64,000 bases of DNA from Tubiluchus corallicola. Lineage: Eukaryota > Priapulida > Priapulimorpha > Priapulimorphida > Tubiluchidae. The stretch's first letter is position 1, and each line of letters begins with the position of its first letter. The translations under genes were made by a program, and so were the position numbers. Of the stretch, positions 1-25,631 are shown in pieces. The stretch spans positions 124,001 through 188,000 of the forward strand of contig JAQGDQ010000323.1 in the NCBI GenBank assembly GCA_030141605.1, in the 5' to 3' direction. The notes under the pieces were generated by a model that did no database searches, was not told the origin of the DNA, and was given only the letters and a program-made list of their open reading frames with translations.

Positions 1-31
<31 letters not shown>

Positions 32-39
32 GCCATCAT
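1..39. repeat. (CAT)n microsatellite
   Basis: The window opens inside a run of CAT triplets with one interruption (CGC) near base 31. It lies in the HEATR6 intron or region downstream of the last visible exon and may extend left of the window. Confidence 0.9.
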
Positions 40-270
40 CATTTATTTATTTGTCATTATAATAACATTTGGCATTATTACTATCATTTTTATCACTATC
101 AAATTTTAAATTATCTTTATCACTTTCATTACTATAGCAAATATTGCAAAATTACTAAAAAAGAAAAATTAATCCGAAGTACGAAATAAAGTACGAAGAT
201 AAAGGACACATTTTACACTCTAATCTAGATATATTTTCATAGTATGTATATGTTAGTTCAAGAGACTTAC

Positions 271-3200
271 CTCGATGGTGCGTAACAACGCAGTGAATGC
301 ACAATGTCTAACTTTAGTGTGCATTGACCTGAGCTTGACCACTTGACCACCTTCCGTATCTGAGCACTCGCTCTCTGAGCTGCTGACCTGGGAATAATTA
401 AAAAGTTTGACGAGGATCACCAGTTGCACAGATAAAAAATAATGTCAAACTTCCTGCACTTTCACGTAACTAGAAAAAGATGCAGATCCCAATAAGAGCA
501 AATAACAATTGTTCTTTTACAAAGTTCAAAGTCTATGTTGGTAGTAACTATCCGTCTACCGTCACTAATGAATTAAGTACTTAGATCTATACTCCATAGA
601 TGAAGTTATTTAAATAAAGTTCCTTCAAGCTTTTGGCTTATTTTGACTAATTTTTGCACTTAGGCATGGCTAAATTTGGCTTAGTTTGGCTTTATTTATG
701 AAGAATTTGGCCTACGAATGGCTCCGTCATTGGCAACCATGCCTGAAGGTCTTGCTATATGAGCCATATGAATGGCCACAACCAGAAATAAGACAATTTT
801 TGCAGTAATCGAGATACTTCATTCATTCTGTCTATTACAAGTAACAAACAAACAATAGTTTGTTTTTCATTATTTATCTTTGCTGTTTGTATATTTTACA
901 TGCTGATGACTAGCAATACAGTAAAGTCACACAGTAGCTGGTCATGAACACAAAGAAATTAAAATATTGTTAAACAAGTTTTTTTATGATTTTCTCAATT
1001 CTTTTGGAAGCCATGCCTGTAAAGCTGTTTCTCTGTTTATGGACAAATGTGGATGCTAGTGATGATGTAAGAAAAAGAAAAGGCTTTAAGCAGAAAAACT
1101 GAAAGTTACTGTACCTGCCATGCTGGTCGTAAGAATAGCGTGTTGGTCAAACCATAACGATCATACGAAGGCGGGTCAGCTTCATCCTGTTCACCTAAAA
1201 GCGTTAAATCAAAGTTTACGAAAACATATCTGCTACACAGTAATATAGTTGATTTTCTAATAACACAACCAGATTTAGCAAGTTATTTAGTTTTCAATGT
1301 TTGATACACATACACTCGCCTGGACAAATTCAGTTTTGTCAAATTGTCAAGAAAATGACCCAAAATTTCTTATGCAAAATTCTATGACAACCGAACAGGT
1401 GTAAGAAGTATATTCTTAGACCTTGCAAAATACAAACTACAAATATAAGATTTTGAAAATAAAAGAAAAGCTTATATTAGCTGCAACATTGTATGAAAAT
1501 GCTTGTTTAAAAGTTTAAGAAAATTAAACTTGAAATTTAAACTGACCATTGCTTACAGCCATTTTAACGGTAAGTCGTTTGACGCAAGTTTAGATAACAC
1601 TGTGTAAAGTCCAACAAATAATAATCAGAACATTCGTAGCACACTCTTCACTAACTAAGCAAAAGTCAAAATTACTTTTTAATGTCAATAAGATCAATAA
1701 TGTGTTTTTGGTTGAGCCAGTTAAGTTTTTTATGATAAGGCTTTTTGGTGCGCACTTGGTTATGAAACAATCACGTTTTACTAGGCGTTGCAAACATTTC
1801 AAATTATTAAGAATTTTCTTTTTCACTTACATAAGTCTTTCTAACAGGTAAGCATAATGCTTAGTAATATAATTTTGCATGTTTTATGGACATGAAGTTT
1901 TTTGAGACATACTTTAGAATCCGTTTTCTTCCCCTTTAGTCCCACAAAATCTTCAGCAGTGGCATGGTTTAAACAGAGCAGCATGACAGTAGTGTTGTAC
2001 AGCCTTTGATACATTGATACTGTGAAATCTTTTAGTCTCACAGAGATACATAATTCCATCATTAATCAATGATTAATAAGTTTCTCAAATAACGAGTTTT
2101 ATAAATGATGTAGCTTATTCTAGAACATATGCCTTGCTTAAACAGCCTCGGTTGGTGTTATAAAGAAATCTTTTCTAACTAATGTTTTTGCTAACCACCC
2201 GGAAAACAAAGTAAAGTACTTTAGGTGCAGTAAAGTAAAATTTTTCATTGTGAGGCTTCTAGTGTAGTGATTTATGCAAAAAAGATCTATTCAGAACAAG
2301 TCTTTTCATAAAAACTCCAAGCAAGATGATTTGCAAATACGCAAGAACAAACCTCTCAACACCTTAGCAGAAGGCAAATCTGGAAATTTTTCAAAAAAGT
2401 TAAAAACCTAGAGATTCCTTAAAAAACCTGGAGATTTTACTTTGCAAAAATAAAACCAGGTTATGATCACAATGCAATCGAGAAAACTGACATAGTTAAA
2501 CATTAAAACAGTTTCACAATAACTTTGCTAGTTCAAAACAGCAAAATAACATCTTGCATTTGTTAAGTTTGGTTATCGATCCTGTGCATTTTTGATTCAA
2601 AGTGAGTTTATTAAAGAGGTGGCCTGGAAGTAGCGGCACTCTAAACTGATTTGGAGAAGAAAAGCTTCGTATTTCTTTAGTTTTATTCAGTATTATAAAA
2701 ATTTAATGATCTCTTTATTTACCGTGAGAACGTTAAACTGATAGACCATCAGAAATCAGTTAAAATTGTGAGACTCACAGTAAAACCGTGAGATTACAAG
2801 CAGAGGCCAAATCAAATTTAAGAACAATTATTTGTCTGCAGGTTACAAAATACAATAGATTTACCAATGTCTATGCTTTGTAAATTTTCCCTCCGTTTTT
2901 CTTCTTTCCTGGCGGCGCTCTTCTTTCCGGGTTTACGTTTCTTTTTCCTAGTTTCTGCACGCTTGTTTCTTTTGCTGTATGCAGTGGCATCGACTGTGGG
3001 GGAAGGCGGCGGTGTCGGGACAGGACTTGTAGGCGTGTCAGTCTGGACAAGAGGGTAAATAGAGTCAGGAACACGTTCACTTTGACCGGGTAGACCCGAC
3101 ATCATATGGTACTGAAAAAACAAAGAAGATAATAATAAATCATAACTTTTTGTGCTAGAAATTCTGGGAATATGAAATATGGGGCATGGCACATGTCCAA

Positions 3201-6200
3201 CTCTGGCTAGCCCACTTCAATATAGTCGACAAAAATTGTAAAAAATAGATGGTCAAACAGCTATCATCACAGCTGTCAGCACTTGAGCTGACCAACAGAC
3301 TTATCAATTCCAAAAAGCGAACATCCGAGTATTATTCTATTATTATTGTAAATTAGTGTCACAAAAGATGTCACGGTCAGCAAACATTCCAGCAAAACAA
3401 ACCTTTAGTGCCGCCAGGAGTACTCCCAAATGTTTTGAATGATGTTTCCTGGAAAAAGTCAAAATGTTCTGCATTCCTTTCAATGCGCTGACTAAGTTCT
3501 GAAATAAAAAGATGTAGGTAAAACACGAATAGTTCATGAAATCAAAAATTTTAAAGCTACAAAAACATATATTATACTGATGTAGAAAAGTTCAAAATCA
3601 CAACACAAACAGAAAGAAACATGATATTGGCAACATATCTTATTATCTGATTGTTTTAAATTAATTAATAGCTGAATAATTGATGTATTTTCAGTAATGC
3701 AGTTCATTACTAGAGTTTCAACTATATTTGAGAAATTCTGTTTATGCGTTGTTTGGGTGGAAGCAAATGAAATATGATTACAGACGTGCAACTGTGAACG
3801 ATACATTTGAAGGACAAGAAAACACTCTTCATAAATAGAATTTAAAATACATCTAGAAATTTTGGAAGTAGATCACTTACATGCTGTCTTACTGTACACA
3901 GAGCATGCATTAGCAGTAACGCTGTACAAAATAAGTAGATTTAAACTCCCACGATGAGCGTTAGATGCAGCCATTTTGACGGAGCATTGTTTGATAAAAT
4001 TTGGCAAAATTCAAAAGAATGGCATTTCTAATTAGTCAATAGTATAAATTACTTCATCTTGTCAATAAGATTTTTAACATATTTTTTCGTGAGACGTTGG
4101 CGTTTTTTTTTGGTGCACAATGGATTAGTGAAACAATGACATTTTACCAGGTGGTGCAAACATTTAAAACTATTAATAATTTTCTTTTTCATTTGCACAC
4201 GTCTTTCAAGCAGGTAAACGTAATGCTAAGTAACATAAAGTTTTTGTGACATACGTTAAAAGTCTCCTTTCTTCCCATTTAACACTTGGCAGAGCGAAAA
4301 GAAGAAATGAAACTAAGCTTACAAACAGCTACCGATTAACTCGTGTAAAACATTTATTAATATCATAAAAAACAGAAAACAGTGATTACCCGACAGTGAC
4401 TGATTTCATCGTCCTGTGAATTTCTGGGCGAGCTTAGAACTTTCATAAACAGTTGAAGACATGTTTCGATTAATTCGTCATCCAGGTAGGGTGTTTTTTG
4501 GGTTCTGAAATGTATGACAAAAATCTGAAAAGCTTATTATGCACCATAATGACAAAAGCACAAGTGCAACAAAAAATGCATTTATGTGACAAAGCAATTG
4601 TGCAACATCAATTCAATTCAAGTTTATTAGCACAAATACAATGAGGTATCATGCCAAAAACAGGAGTTATTATAGGTATTACTCAGACAAAATATAGAAA
4701 AATTATAATACTATCACCTAAATATCAAATTAAAAATTGATTAAATTAGAACCATCAGAATATTGGTGAAGAAATTCAGAAATCAGATTTTGAATGCAAG
4801 TTAAGGCAGCAACAGTTATGAAACACATCACAGTAATGTAGAAAAAATGGACAATAAATAAAAATAACATAAACAAGTCATCAGGACAAAGATGAGTTTT
4901 TGCTGCCGAATTTTTATTCTTCCGGATGTAATCATTCAAGAAGTGTTAATTTGAAAACTGTGTTTCGTGAGCTTTCCACAAACGCCGATAAATAACTTTG
5001 TCAATTAACTCAGTAACACTAAATAGTAAGGTAAACAAAAAAGAAGTAAATAACTATGAAGTTATTTTTTGCTCAACAGGTACAAGTTATTTGAGAGTTT
5101 CCACTACAATTACAGAACGCTTTTTCATCATCGCGGGAGCAGAATTGACATCATCCCACCGTCATGGTCGTAGACTAGAATCATTTGTACTCTCAGAGCG
5201 TACTATACAATCACAAGCTGATTGTAGGTTTTTGTAATCACCATCGATAGTTTCTGCATAATTTTGAGCTAGGGAGTGCCAACAAGTGTGCTTTAGTTCA
5301 TAATTGTGTGTTTTGTCTTGTCTTGTGATGTCTAAGGAATCTTTCACATTCTTCAAAACTTTGTGAGGAGAGTCAGGGGTGAAACGTGGCCGAGACAGTT
5401 AGTGAAACGTGCTGTGCATGATTCTGGTTATAGTGACGTCATTTCAGAATTCACAATTTGTGGGTAGTCAGAACTCTGCATTTTACCTAGTGCATTTTGC
5501 ACAACATATGTACAAACGAAAGAAAATAAGAATACTGTATTTCTAAGGAGCAAACATATTAACTTCTCGACAGTGCTGTGTCAGTTAGTCAGTAAGTAAG
5601 TAAGTAACACATACTTCATGCACATATTTTCCACGCACTGCAGTGCACAACGTCGTGCATCGACGGTGAAACTCTGGTTATTTACGATATCGACTAAGAC
5701 GCCATGGTCCGGTGTAAGCAACATTTCTTGTACATCCTATTAAAAAAAACTCAGGTTACTCGCAAGACATTTACAAGTGACTAAAATGAACCTTCCTACA
5801 TAGTAATGAAGTTCATGGAATTCAGCTACCCGGCAGTCAAGACATCACGCCATCACCATCACCATAAAAAATTAAAAATTAAACCCAATTCAAAATACAG
5901 AGGGAAAAACCCTTTCACAGTTCCAGCGATTGATAATGATCGGGAAAAGGTCAAAGGTTAAGTGTACCAAACAACTCATTTGTGTACACTTGACAACGCC
6001 TCACAGCCGTGATAATAGCAGTTTTAACAGCTAGCTAGGACCTTACCCAGTTCATTTTTTCTTGCTTCCAAACGAGATCCAGCTAGTAAATTAATCTACA
6101 CACAAACTAATGTATAATTATGAAACGTCCATGTAAAACAACTGAAGCTACTGAACTGATGCACAAATGGCTTTACTTTACATACATTTCAATTTCAATC

Positions 6201-8452
6201 AAATTTACCGGGTATTATGGCTAAACAATTTACATCAACAATATATACAACTTATTGATAAATACATTATCTAATCACGAGAATTTCACATGTTATTATG
6301 CATGTTTTAGGGGAGACTTAGGGAAGCTGTCACATGACAGTTGCAGTTAAGACACATTGCTGTGGTACACGTAACTGTTGACCTGCCACACTGTGAAAAG
6401 GCTTATTAAGAAGCAAATTTAACCCACTAGTAAAGGAGCACCTTGTCAGTAGTTCAAAAAAGGATTGTTCTAGCCAACCCAAGCTCTTTCTTTCTTTCTC
6501 TCCCTATGCTCTTCTCTCTCTCTTTCTCTCTCCCTTCCTTTTCTTTCTCTCTCTATTTCTGTCCATCCCTTACTCACTCTCACTCTGAAATTAATCTGCA
6601 TTCAACATGGGATTGCAAGACATATCCACATCGAATCAAAGTCCTAATAATAATCATAAATAAATAAATGAACATGATTAATAAAGCAAAAAATATTTAG
6701 TTAATTTATAACAAAATCACACAATTACGCCACTTTCATGTCACCTTATTCAATCTCCCCGTATTTTCGTACAGGAGGGCCCCTAGAGCTCTGAGAGTGT
6801 TGGGTAGCGTCCACTGACCACAAGACATGATGCACTTATTCAAATAATCCACCAAGGTATGCAGTGCATCGTCATCTACTGTCACCTGTAAAAACAAAAG
6901 AGTCACAATGGAGTGTTACACATATTTAAACCGATAAATGCTCCTTACAAAATTACTAATGACGAAAAACTTAATAATCATTACTGATAATATCATTACT
7001 AAATTAAATTATGTTTACTTCAACGATGAGCTTCAAAATCTGCATTACCTGCGCAATTACAACCTTACAAAACTTTAAAAGACAGGAAACTTGTGTGCTT
7101 CTGTTATAAAAACATCATGTGAGTGTGACTTATAAAACTTAGCACACCACAAACAGTTAGGAGATGAGCTCCACATCGAATTTAAAACACAAGAAAACCT
7201 TCCACTTACATAAAGCTAAAAATTCATCTTTAAATTTTAAACCACTTATATACTATCTTACTGCAAACAGGGCTTGCGTCGGCAGTAACACTGTATGAAA
7301 CATGTAAATTTAAACTCCAGCGAAGACTGTTAAACACAGCCATTTTGACAATAGGTCATTTGAAACAAGTTTAGATAATACTGAGCAAAGTTTAAAAAAG
7401 TAATCAGAGTATCCATACCACACAATTCACTAACTAAATGAAATTTTAAATTACTGTATCTTGTCAATAAGATTAAAAACGGTTTTTGGTTAGTGAGTGG
7501 TGCACCCTGGAGGTGAGCCAACGACATTTTACCAATTGATGAAAACATCTTAAATAATTAATCACTGTCTTTTCTAGTTACGTAAGTCTTTCCAGCAGGT
7601 AAGCGAAATGCCAAGTAATGTAACATTGCATGCAAAGTTTTTTGGGACATAGTTTAACATTTCCTTTTTTCCCCTGATTTAAGTTGCGCGTATATGATGC
7701 CGCATAATGGCGCAGTCGGAACAGTATTGAGGGAGATTTAAAATGAAAGCAAACAAAAATTCCTTTCAATGCGAGTACAATGTATGCATAAAATTGTTAT
7801 AAAGTAATATAATTTTTGCAGGCGATTTTTCTGAAAGTCACACAAAACTATGAACATTACATAACACAAAGCCCAAGTTCAAGAAAACAAGCTTTTATGA
7901 AACTGGATGCAAGAAATGCTGAGTTATTTTACTGCCAGGTCCACTGTCTACACAGAATAAAAAACTGCAAAATCACCGTTTGTTTCTCCAGAATTTGGGA
8001 AACCAGTTGGCAATATTTGGTGACTAGATGATCATTAGATAAACCGATGTTTTCACTGAAGCGACAAAGTAATCGACAAGTCTCCACATCCTATATAGAA
8101 ATGCAAATACAAAATTTTTGAAATTTTTGGCATGACGTTACAAGATCAAATAGTGTATCAGTTCAATAATAAATTTTCAAGTGTGTTAACAACTCAAATG
8201 AGTTTTAAAATTGATTAAAAAGCACGTTTAATTACTCTAGCCTATAGGCTATACTCTAAGCCAAAATGATCTGGCGAAGCTTACGTCTTTGATGAATTTT
8301 GTCCCGTAATCTATAGAGTTAAACTCATCCAGCAAGTTATTGATTTCAATTTCGTGTCGGCTGTCTATCTTTGGTGGAAATCGTAAGACGATCTCTGATA
8401 ATTTTCGAAATTTCTGCAGCTCTGCAGCCAAATGAGACATGGAAGCAGACAT
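271..8452 (-). CDS. HEATR6: HEAT repeat-containing protein 6 (N-terminal part, 9 exons)
   Basis: Exons read on the minus strand: 8452-8285 (ATG), 8090-7977, 6885-6745, 5736-5615, 4504-4390, 3498-3403, 3111-2865, 1194-1115 and 387-271. All are joined by GT/AG sites with matching phase and give 400 residues. HEATR6 is a large HEAT-repeat scaffold (about 1,180 residues in human) of poorly defined function, so this is roughly the first third. Recognition rests on the order of landmarks: an amphipathic helical N-terminus, the GLPGQ-type segment followed by a proline-rich and then lysine/arginine-rich linker (exon 3111-2865), and the Ser-rich VSSSESECSDTEGG segment followed by helical repeat in the last exon. 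Exon 387-271 ends at a GTAAGT donor (266-270), so the gene continues beyond base 1. The first ATG was chosen because it opens the frame; a second Met lies four codons on. It shares a very short intergenic gap with COQ5. Introns hold several dispersed repeats. Confidence 0.88.
1485..1945 (+). repeat. Dispersed repeat R1, copy A
   Basis: Member of a roughly 400-470 bp AT-rich family found eight times in this window. Shared landmarks in order: CAGCCATTTTAACGG-like start, TTTAGATAA, CTTGTCAATAAGAT, TTTTGGTGCAC, ACATTTTACCAG, a TTTCTTTTTC stretch, GCAGGTAAGCGTAATGC-like block, TTTTTGAGACATACTTT and a CTTCCCCTTTA end. It has no coding capacity and lies in a HEATR6 intron. Confidence 0.75.
3880..4285 (+). 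repeat. Dispersed repeat R1, copy B
   Basis: Same landmarks as copy A (CCATTTTGACGG start, CTTGTCAATAAG, ACATTTTACCAGG, GCAGGTAAACGTAATGC, GTGACATACGTT). It lies in the HEATR6 intron between exons 3498 and 4390. Confidence 0.75.
6010..6160 (+). repeat. Dispersed repeat R3, copy 1
   Basis: A stretch beginning TTTTAACAGCTAGCTAGGAC and ending CTGAACTGATGC recurs with modest divergence at 49383-49522 in the same orientation. There is no coding content. It lies in a HEATR6 intron. Confidence 0.6.
6310..6425 (+). repeat. Dispersed repeat R4, copy 1
   Basis: Contains TCACATGACAGTTGCAGTTA, a TTGACCTGC block and GTGAAAAGGCTTATTAA. The same order recurs at about 50950-51060. It is followed by a pyrimidine-rich CT tract at 6484-6584. 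Confidence 0.55.
7245..7680 (+). repeat. Dispersed repeat R1, copy C
   Basis: Best-preserved R1 copy: CAGCCATTTTGACAATAGG start, CTTGTCAATAAGATT, GGTGCACCCTGG, ACATTTTACCAATTG, GCAGGTAAGCGAAATGC, TTTTTTGGGACATA. It lies in the HEATR6 intron between exons 6885 and 7977. Confidence 0.75.
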
Positions 8453-8546
8453 ATTTTACGAGATGTGGTGCCACCTTTCGGATGAGTAAGACGTTCATTT
8501 GAAATATTTAGTCTACTGTACTTGGCACCGTACTACAGAAATAAAC
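8453..8546. promoter_or_regulatory. Short bidirectional promoter between HEATR6 and COQ5
   Basis: Only 94 bp separate the HEATR6 start codon (minus) from the preferred COQ5 start codon (plus). Both promoters and 5' UTRs must fit or overlap here or inside the opposite gene. No TATA box is obvious. Its role as promoter is inferred from gene arrangement only. Confidence 0.55.
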
Positions 8547-23368
<14,822 letters not shown>

Positions 23369-23486
23369 CATGATCAATTTTCATTATTAGAAATTGTTAA
23401 ACCCCTTATTAGTAGTACTGAAAAACCGTCTTTAATGATGTGATCATTTTAGTTGAATGAAATTGTGCTTGAACTCATGACAATTT

Positions 23487-23492
23487 AATAAA
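23487..23492 (+). terminator. COQ5 poly(A) signal AATAAA
   Basis: Canonical signal 119 bp after the COQ5 stop codon and the first one met downstream. Confidence 0.6.
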
Positions 23493-23518
23493 ATCTGATA
23501 ACTTTTAAATTTGATATT

Positions 23519-23524
23519 TTTATT
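23519..23524 (-). terminator. LC8 gene poly(A) signal AATAAA
   Basis: Minus-strand AATAAA about 585 bp beyond the LC8 stop codon and only 27 bp from the opposing COQ5 signal. Other minus-strand signals could be used instead. Confidence 0.4.
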
Positions 23525-24108
23525 TTATGTACAAGATAAACTTAGATTACACTGTTTGTGATACGTACACTGTACATACATTAATAATTAACAGTACTAG
23601 AACTATAGTGTCCAACTTAGTAATATCTAAATACAAAATGATGGCAAACTATAAAGAATATTGTTAAAAATGCTTGCTTAGGAATACTGGTGAATTAACA
23701 ATGGTTCTGTAGATTTGAAATCATTTTCAAGTTAACAACAAATTAAACTCGATAAAATTCTTTAATTCAAAGAAATTAAAGTTTGAAGACATTAACGAAA
23801 AATATTTAAAGAGACAAATACTCCTGACTTCTAACAGCTTGTAAACAAAACATGTTATAGTTGTTGACATTTGCAGCTTAACAGTGTAAATGTTGGCCAC
23901 GTTTAGACATTTTTGACAGCAACTACTTTTTGAGACGAATCAAGAATACACAGTATACGTGCTGACTGGTATAAAGACGAGAGATCTGTGTGATACGTGT
24001 GCAAAATCAGTAACTGATTAATAACTGTTTAACTAGCAATGTCTATGTACATCACATGCAATGTGAAACTGGAATTGAAAGATGAAAATGATTTGGCGAG
24101 CAAAGAAT

Positions 24109-24393
<285 letters not shown>

Positions 24394-24683
24394 TCAATGT
24401 TTAATAAGCTTTATGCCTTTACAAAAGTAGCATAAATTTGTTGGATAATAACTTTAATTTTTACTGTTATTAGTGCTAAAGTATTCAGTACTGTGGTCTG
24501 TAGTGCTAGCATACACAGACATTTATAAGACATTTTTTTACACAGACATATTTATAAGACATTTTTTATTTAGCAGTGAACAAGAAATTTAAAAAAAGCA
24601 TAGGCTGCTGCTGCTGTTGAGCAGGTCCAGTGAAGACTACGTATGAGCAACCCGGTAAAGGTCAACTAGTTACCAGTAGCTGT

Positions 24684-25104
24684 TCTTCAATTGACAAATA
24701 GCGGAAGAGGCACGGGTTATAGCGGCATGCGTAGAAACTGCAACCATAGCCATCCATAGGCTATCTTCAGTTTAGGTCTACGTTATCTGTTTTAGTTTAC
24801 ACTACAACGTTTTGTGGCTGCGATAGATATTAATACTTCACTCACGTAAATTATTTAATTTCTGTTGTGCTAACATGTTTGTAATATATTAATAGTTCTT
24901 CAATTGGCAAATAGCCTATGGATGAGAACTATTATTTATATACAAGCATTTTAGCACAACAGAAATTAAATAATTTATGTGACTGAAGTATTAATATCTG
25001 TCGCAGTCACAAAACGTTGTAGCGTAAACTAAAACAGATACCGTAGCCCTTAACTAAAGATAGCGGAAGCGGCACGTGTTATAGCGGCGTGCGTAGAAAC
25101 TGCA
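24684..25104. repeat. Fold-back structure with 89-bp inverted arms and flanking direct repeats
   Basis: Inverted arms 24784-24872 and 24952-25040 (TATCTGTTTTAGTTTAC at the outer end, GTTGTGCTA at the inner end) pair with few mismatches across an 80-bp spacer. Direct repeats of about 45 bp flank them (24700-24744 and 25060-25104, starting TAGCGGAAG). A shorter direct pair TTCTTCAATTG occurs at 24684 and 24895. The whole structure lies in the predicted 5' UTR intron of the LC8 gene. Confidence 0.85.
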
Positions 25105-25249
25105 AACATCAAAGTACCGAATTTTGAAAGCGTGTTGTACTTACCTCGGAGAATTTTGTAGCTTTCTAAAGTTAAAATCAGACTAATCGGCTGTGATAGT
25201 CCCAGGTGTTCAACGTAACTTTCTTCGAGGCACAAGCGCTTGTCAGAAT

Positions 25250-25440
25250 AGCGGGTTCAACAACAAATTTTGATCATTTACTTTGCGCGAAATTGGAAAT
25301 TTGTCCAAACACAACCTTCATATTATTGGTTAATCTGAAATAGGTGGAAACGTGATTGGCTGGTTTGTTACTGACAGTCTCTAGTGCTGTTGCACTACCC
25401 ACAATGCAACGGCTGCCGTGTCGGGATTTTTCGGTAAAAG
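25250..25440. promoter_or_regulatory. Divergent promoter region, LC8 gene / SRSF1
   Basis: The interval between the predicted LC8 first exon (minus) and the SRSF1 leader (plus) is a few hundred bp and free of repeats. It is called from gene arrangement; no TATA box was seen. Confidence 0.45.
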
Positions 25441-25631
25441 TCGTAAAAGCTTATGTTACGGTGCTACACTAAGTTGTAGTTCGTCGTCGTGCAGCGTATC
25501 ACGTAAAAATTCCTTATTAATTTTTTATGCATTTATAAAGCAATGTGGACAAGATTAATTTCACGTTTACATTCATCAGTCTCAATTGTCTAATTTGGCT
25601 TTTGGACAGTCTTTTAAGCAGGTGGAGGAAA

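Noticed and set aside
1590-2062. Minus-strand frames of 78 and 73 residues in a HEATR6 intron
   Set aside because: They lie on repeat R1 copy A, and similar frames recur in other R1 copies without conservation of protein.
2867-3080. Plus-strand and alternative minus-strand frames over the HEATR6 Lys/Arg-rich exon
   Set aside because: Shadows of the real exon 3111-2865, which joins in phase to its neighbours.
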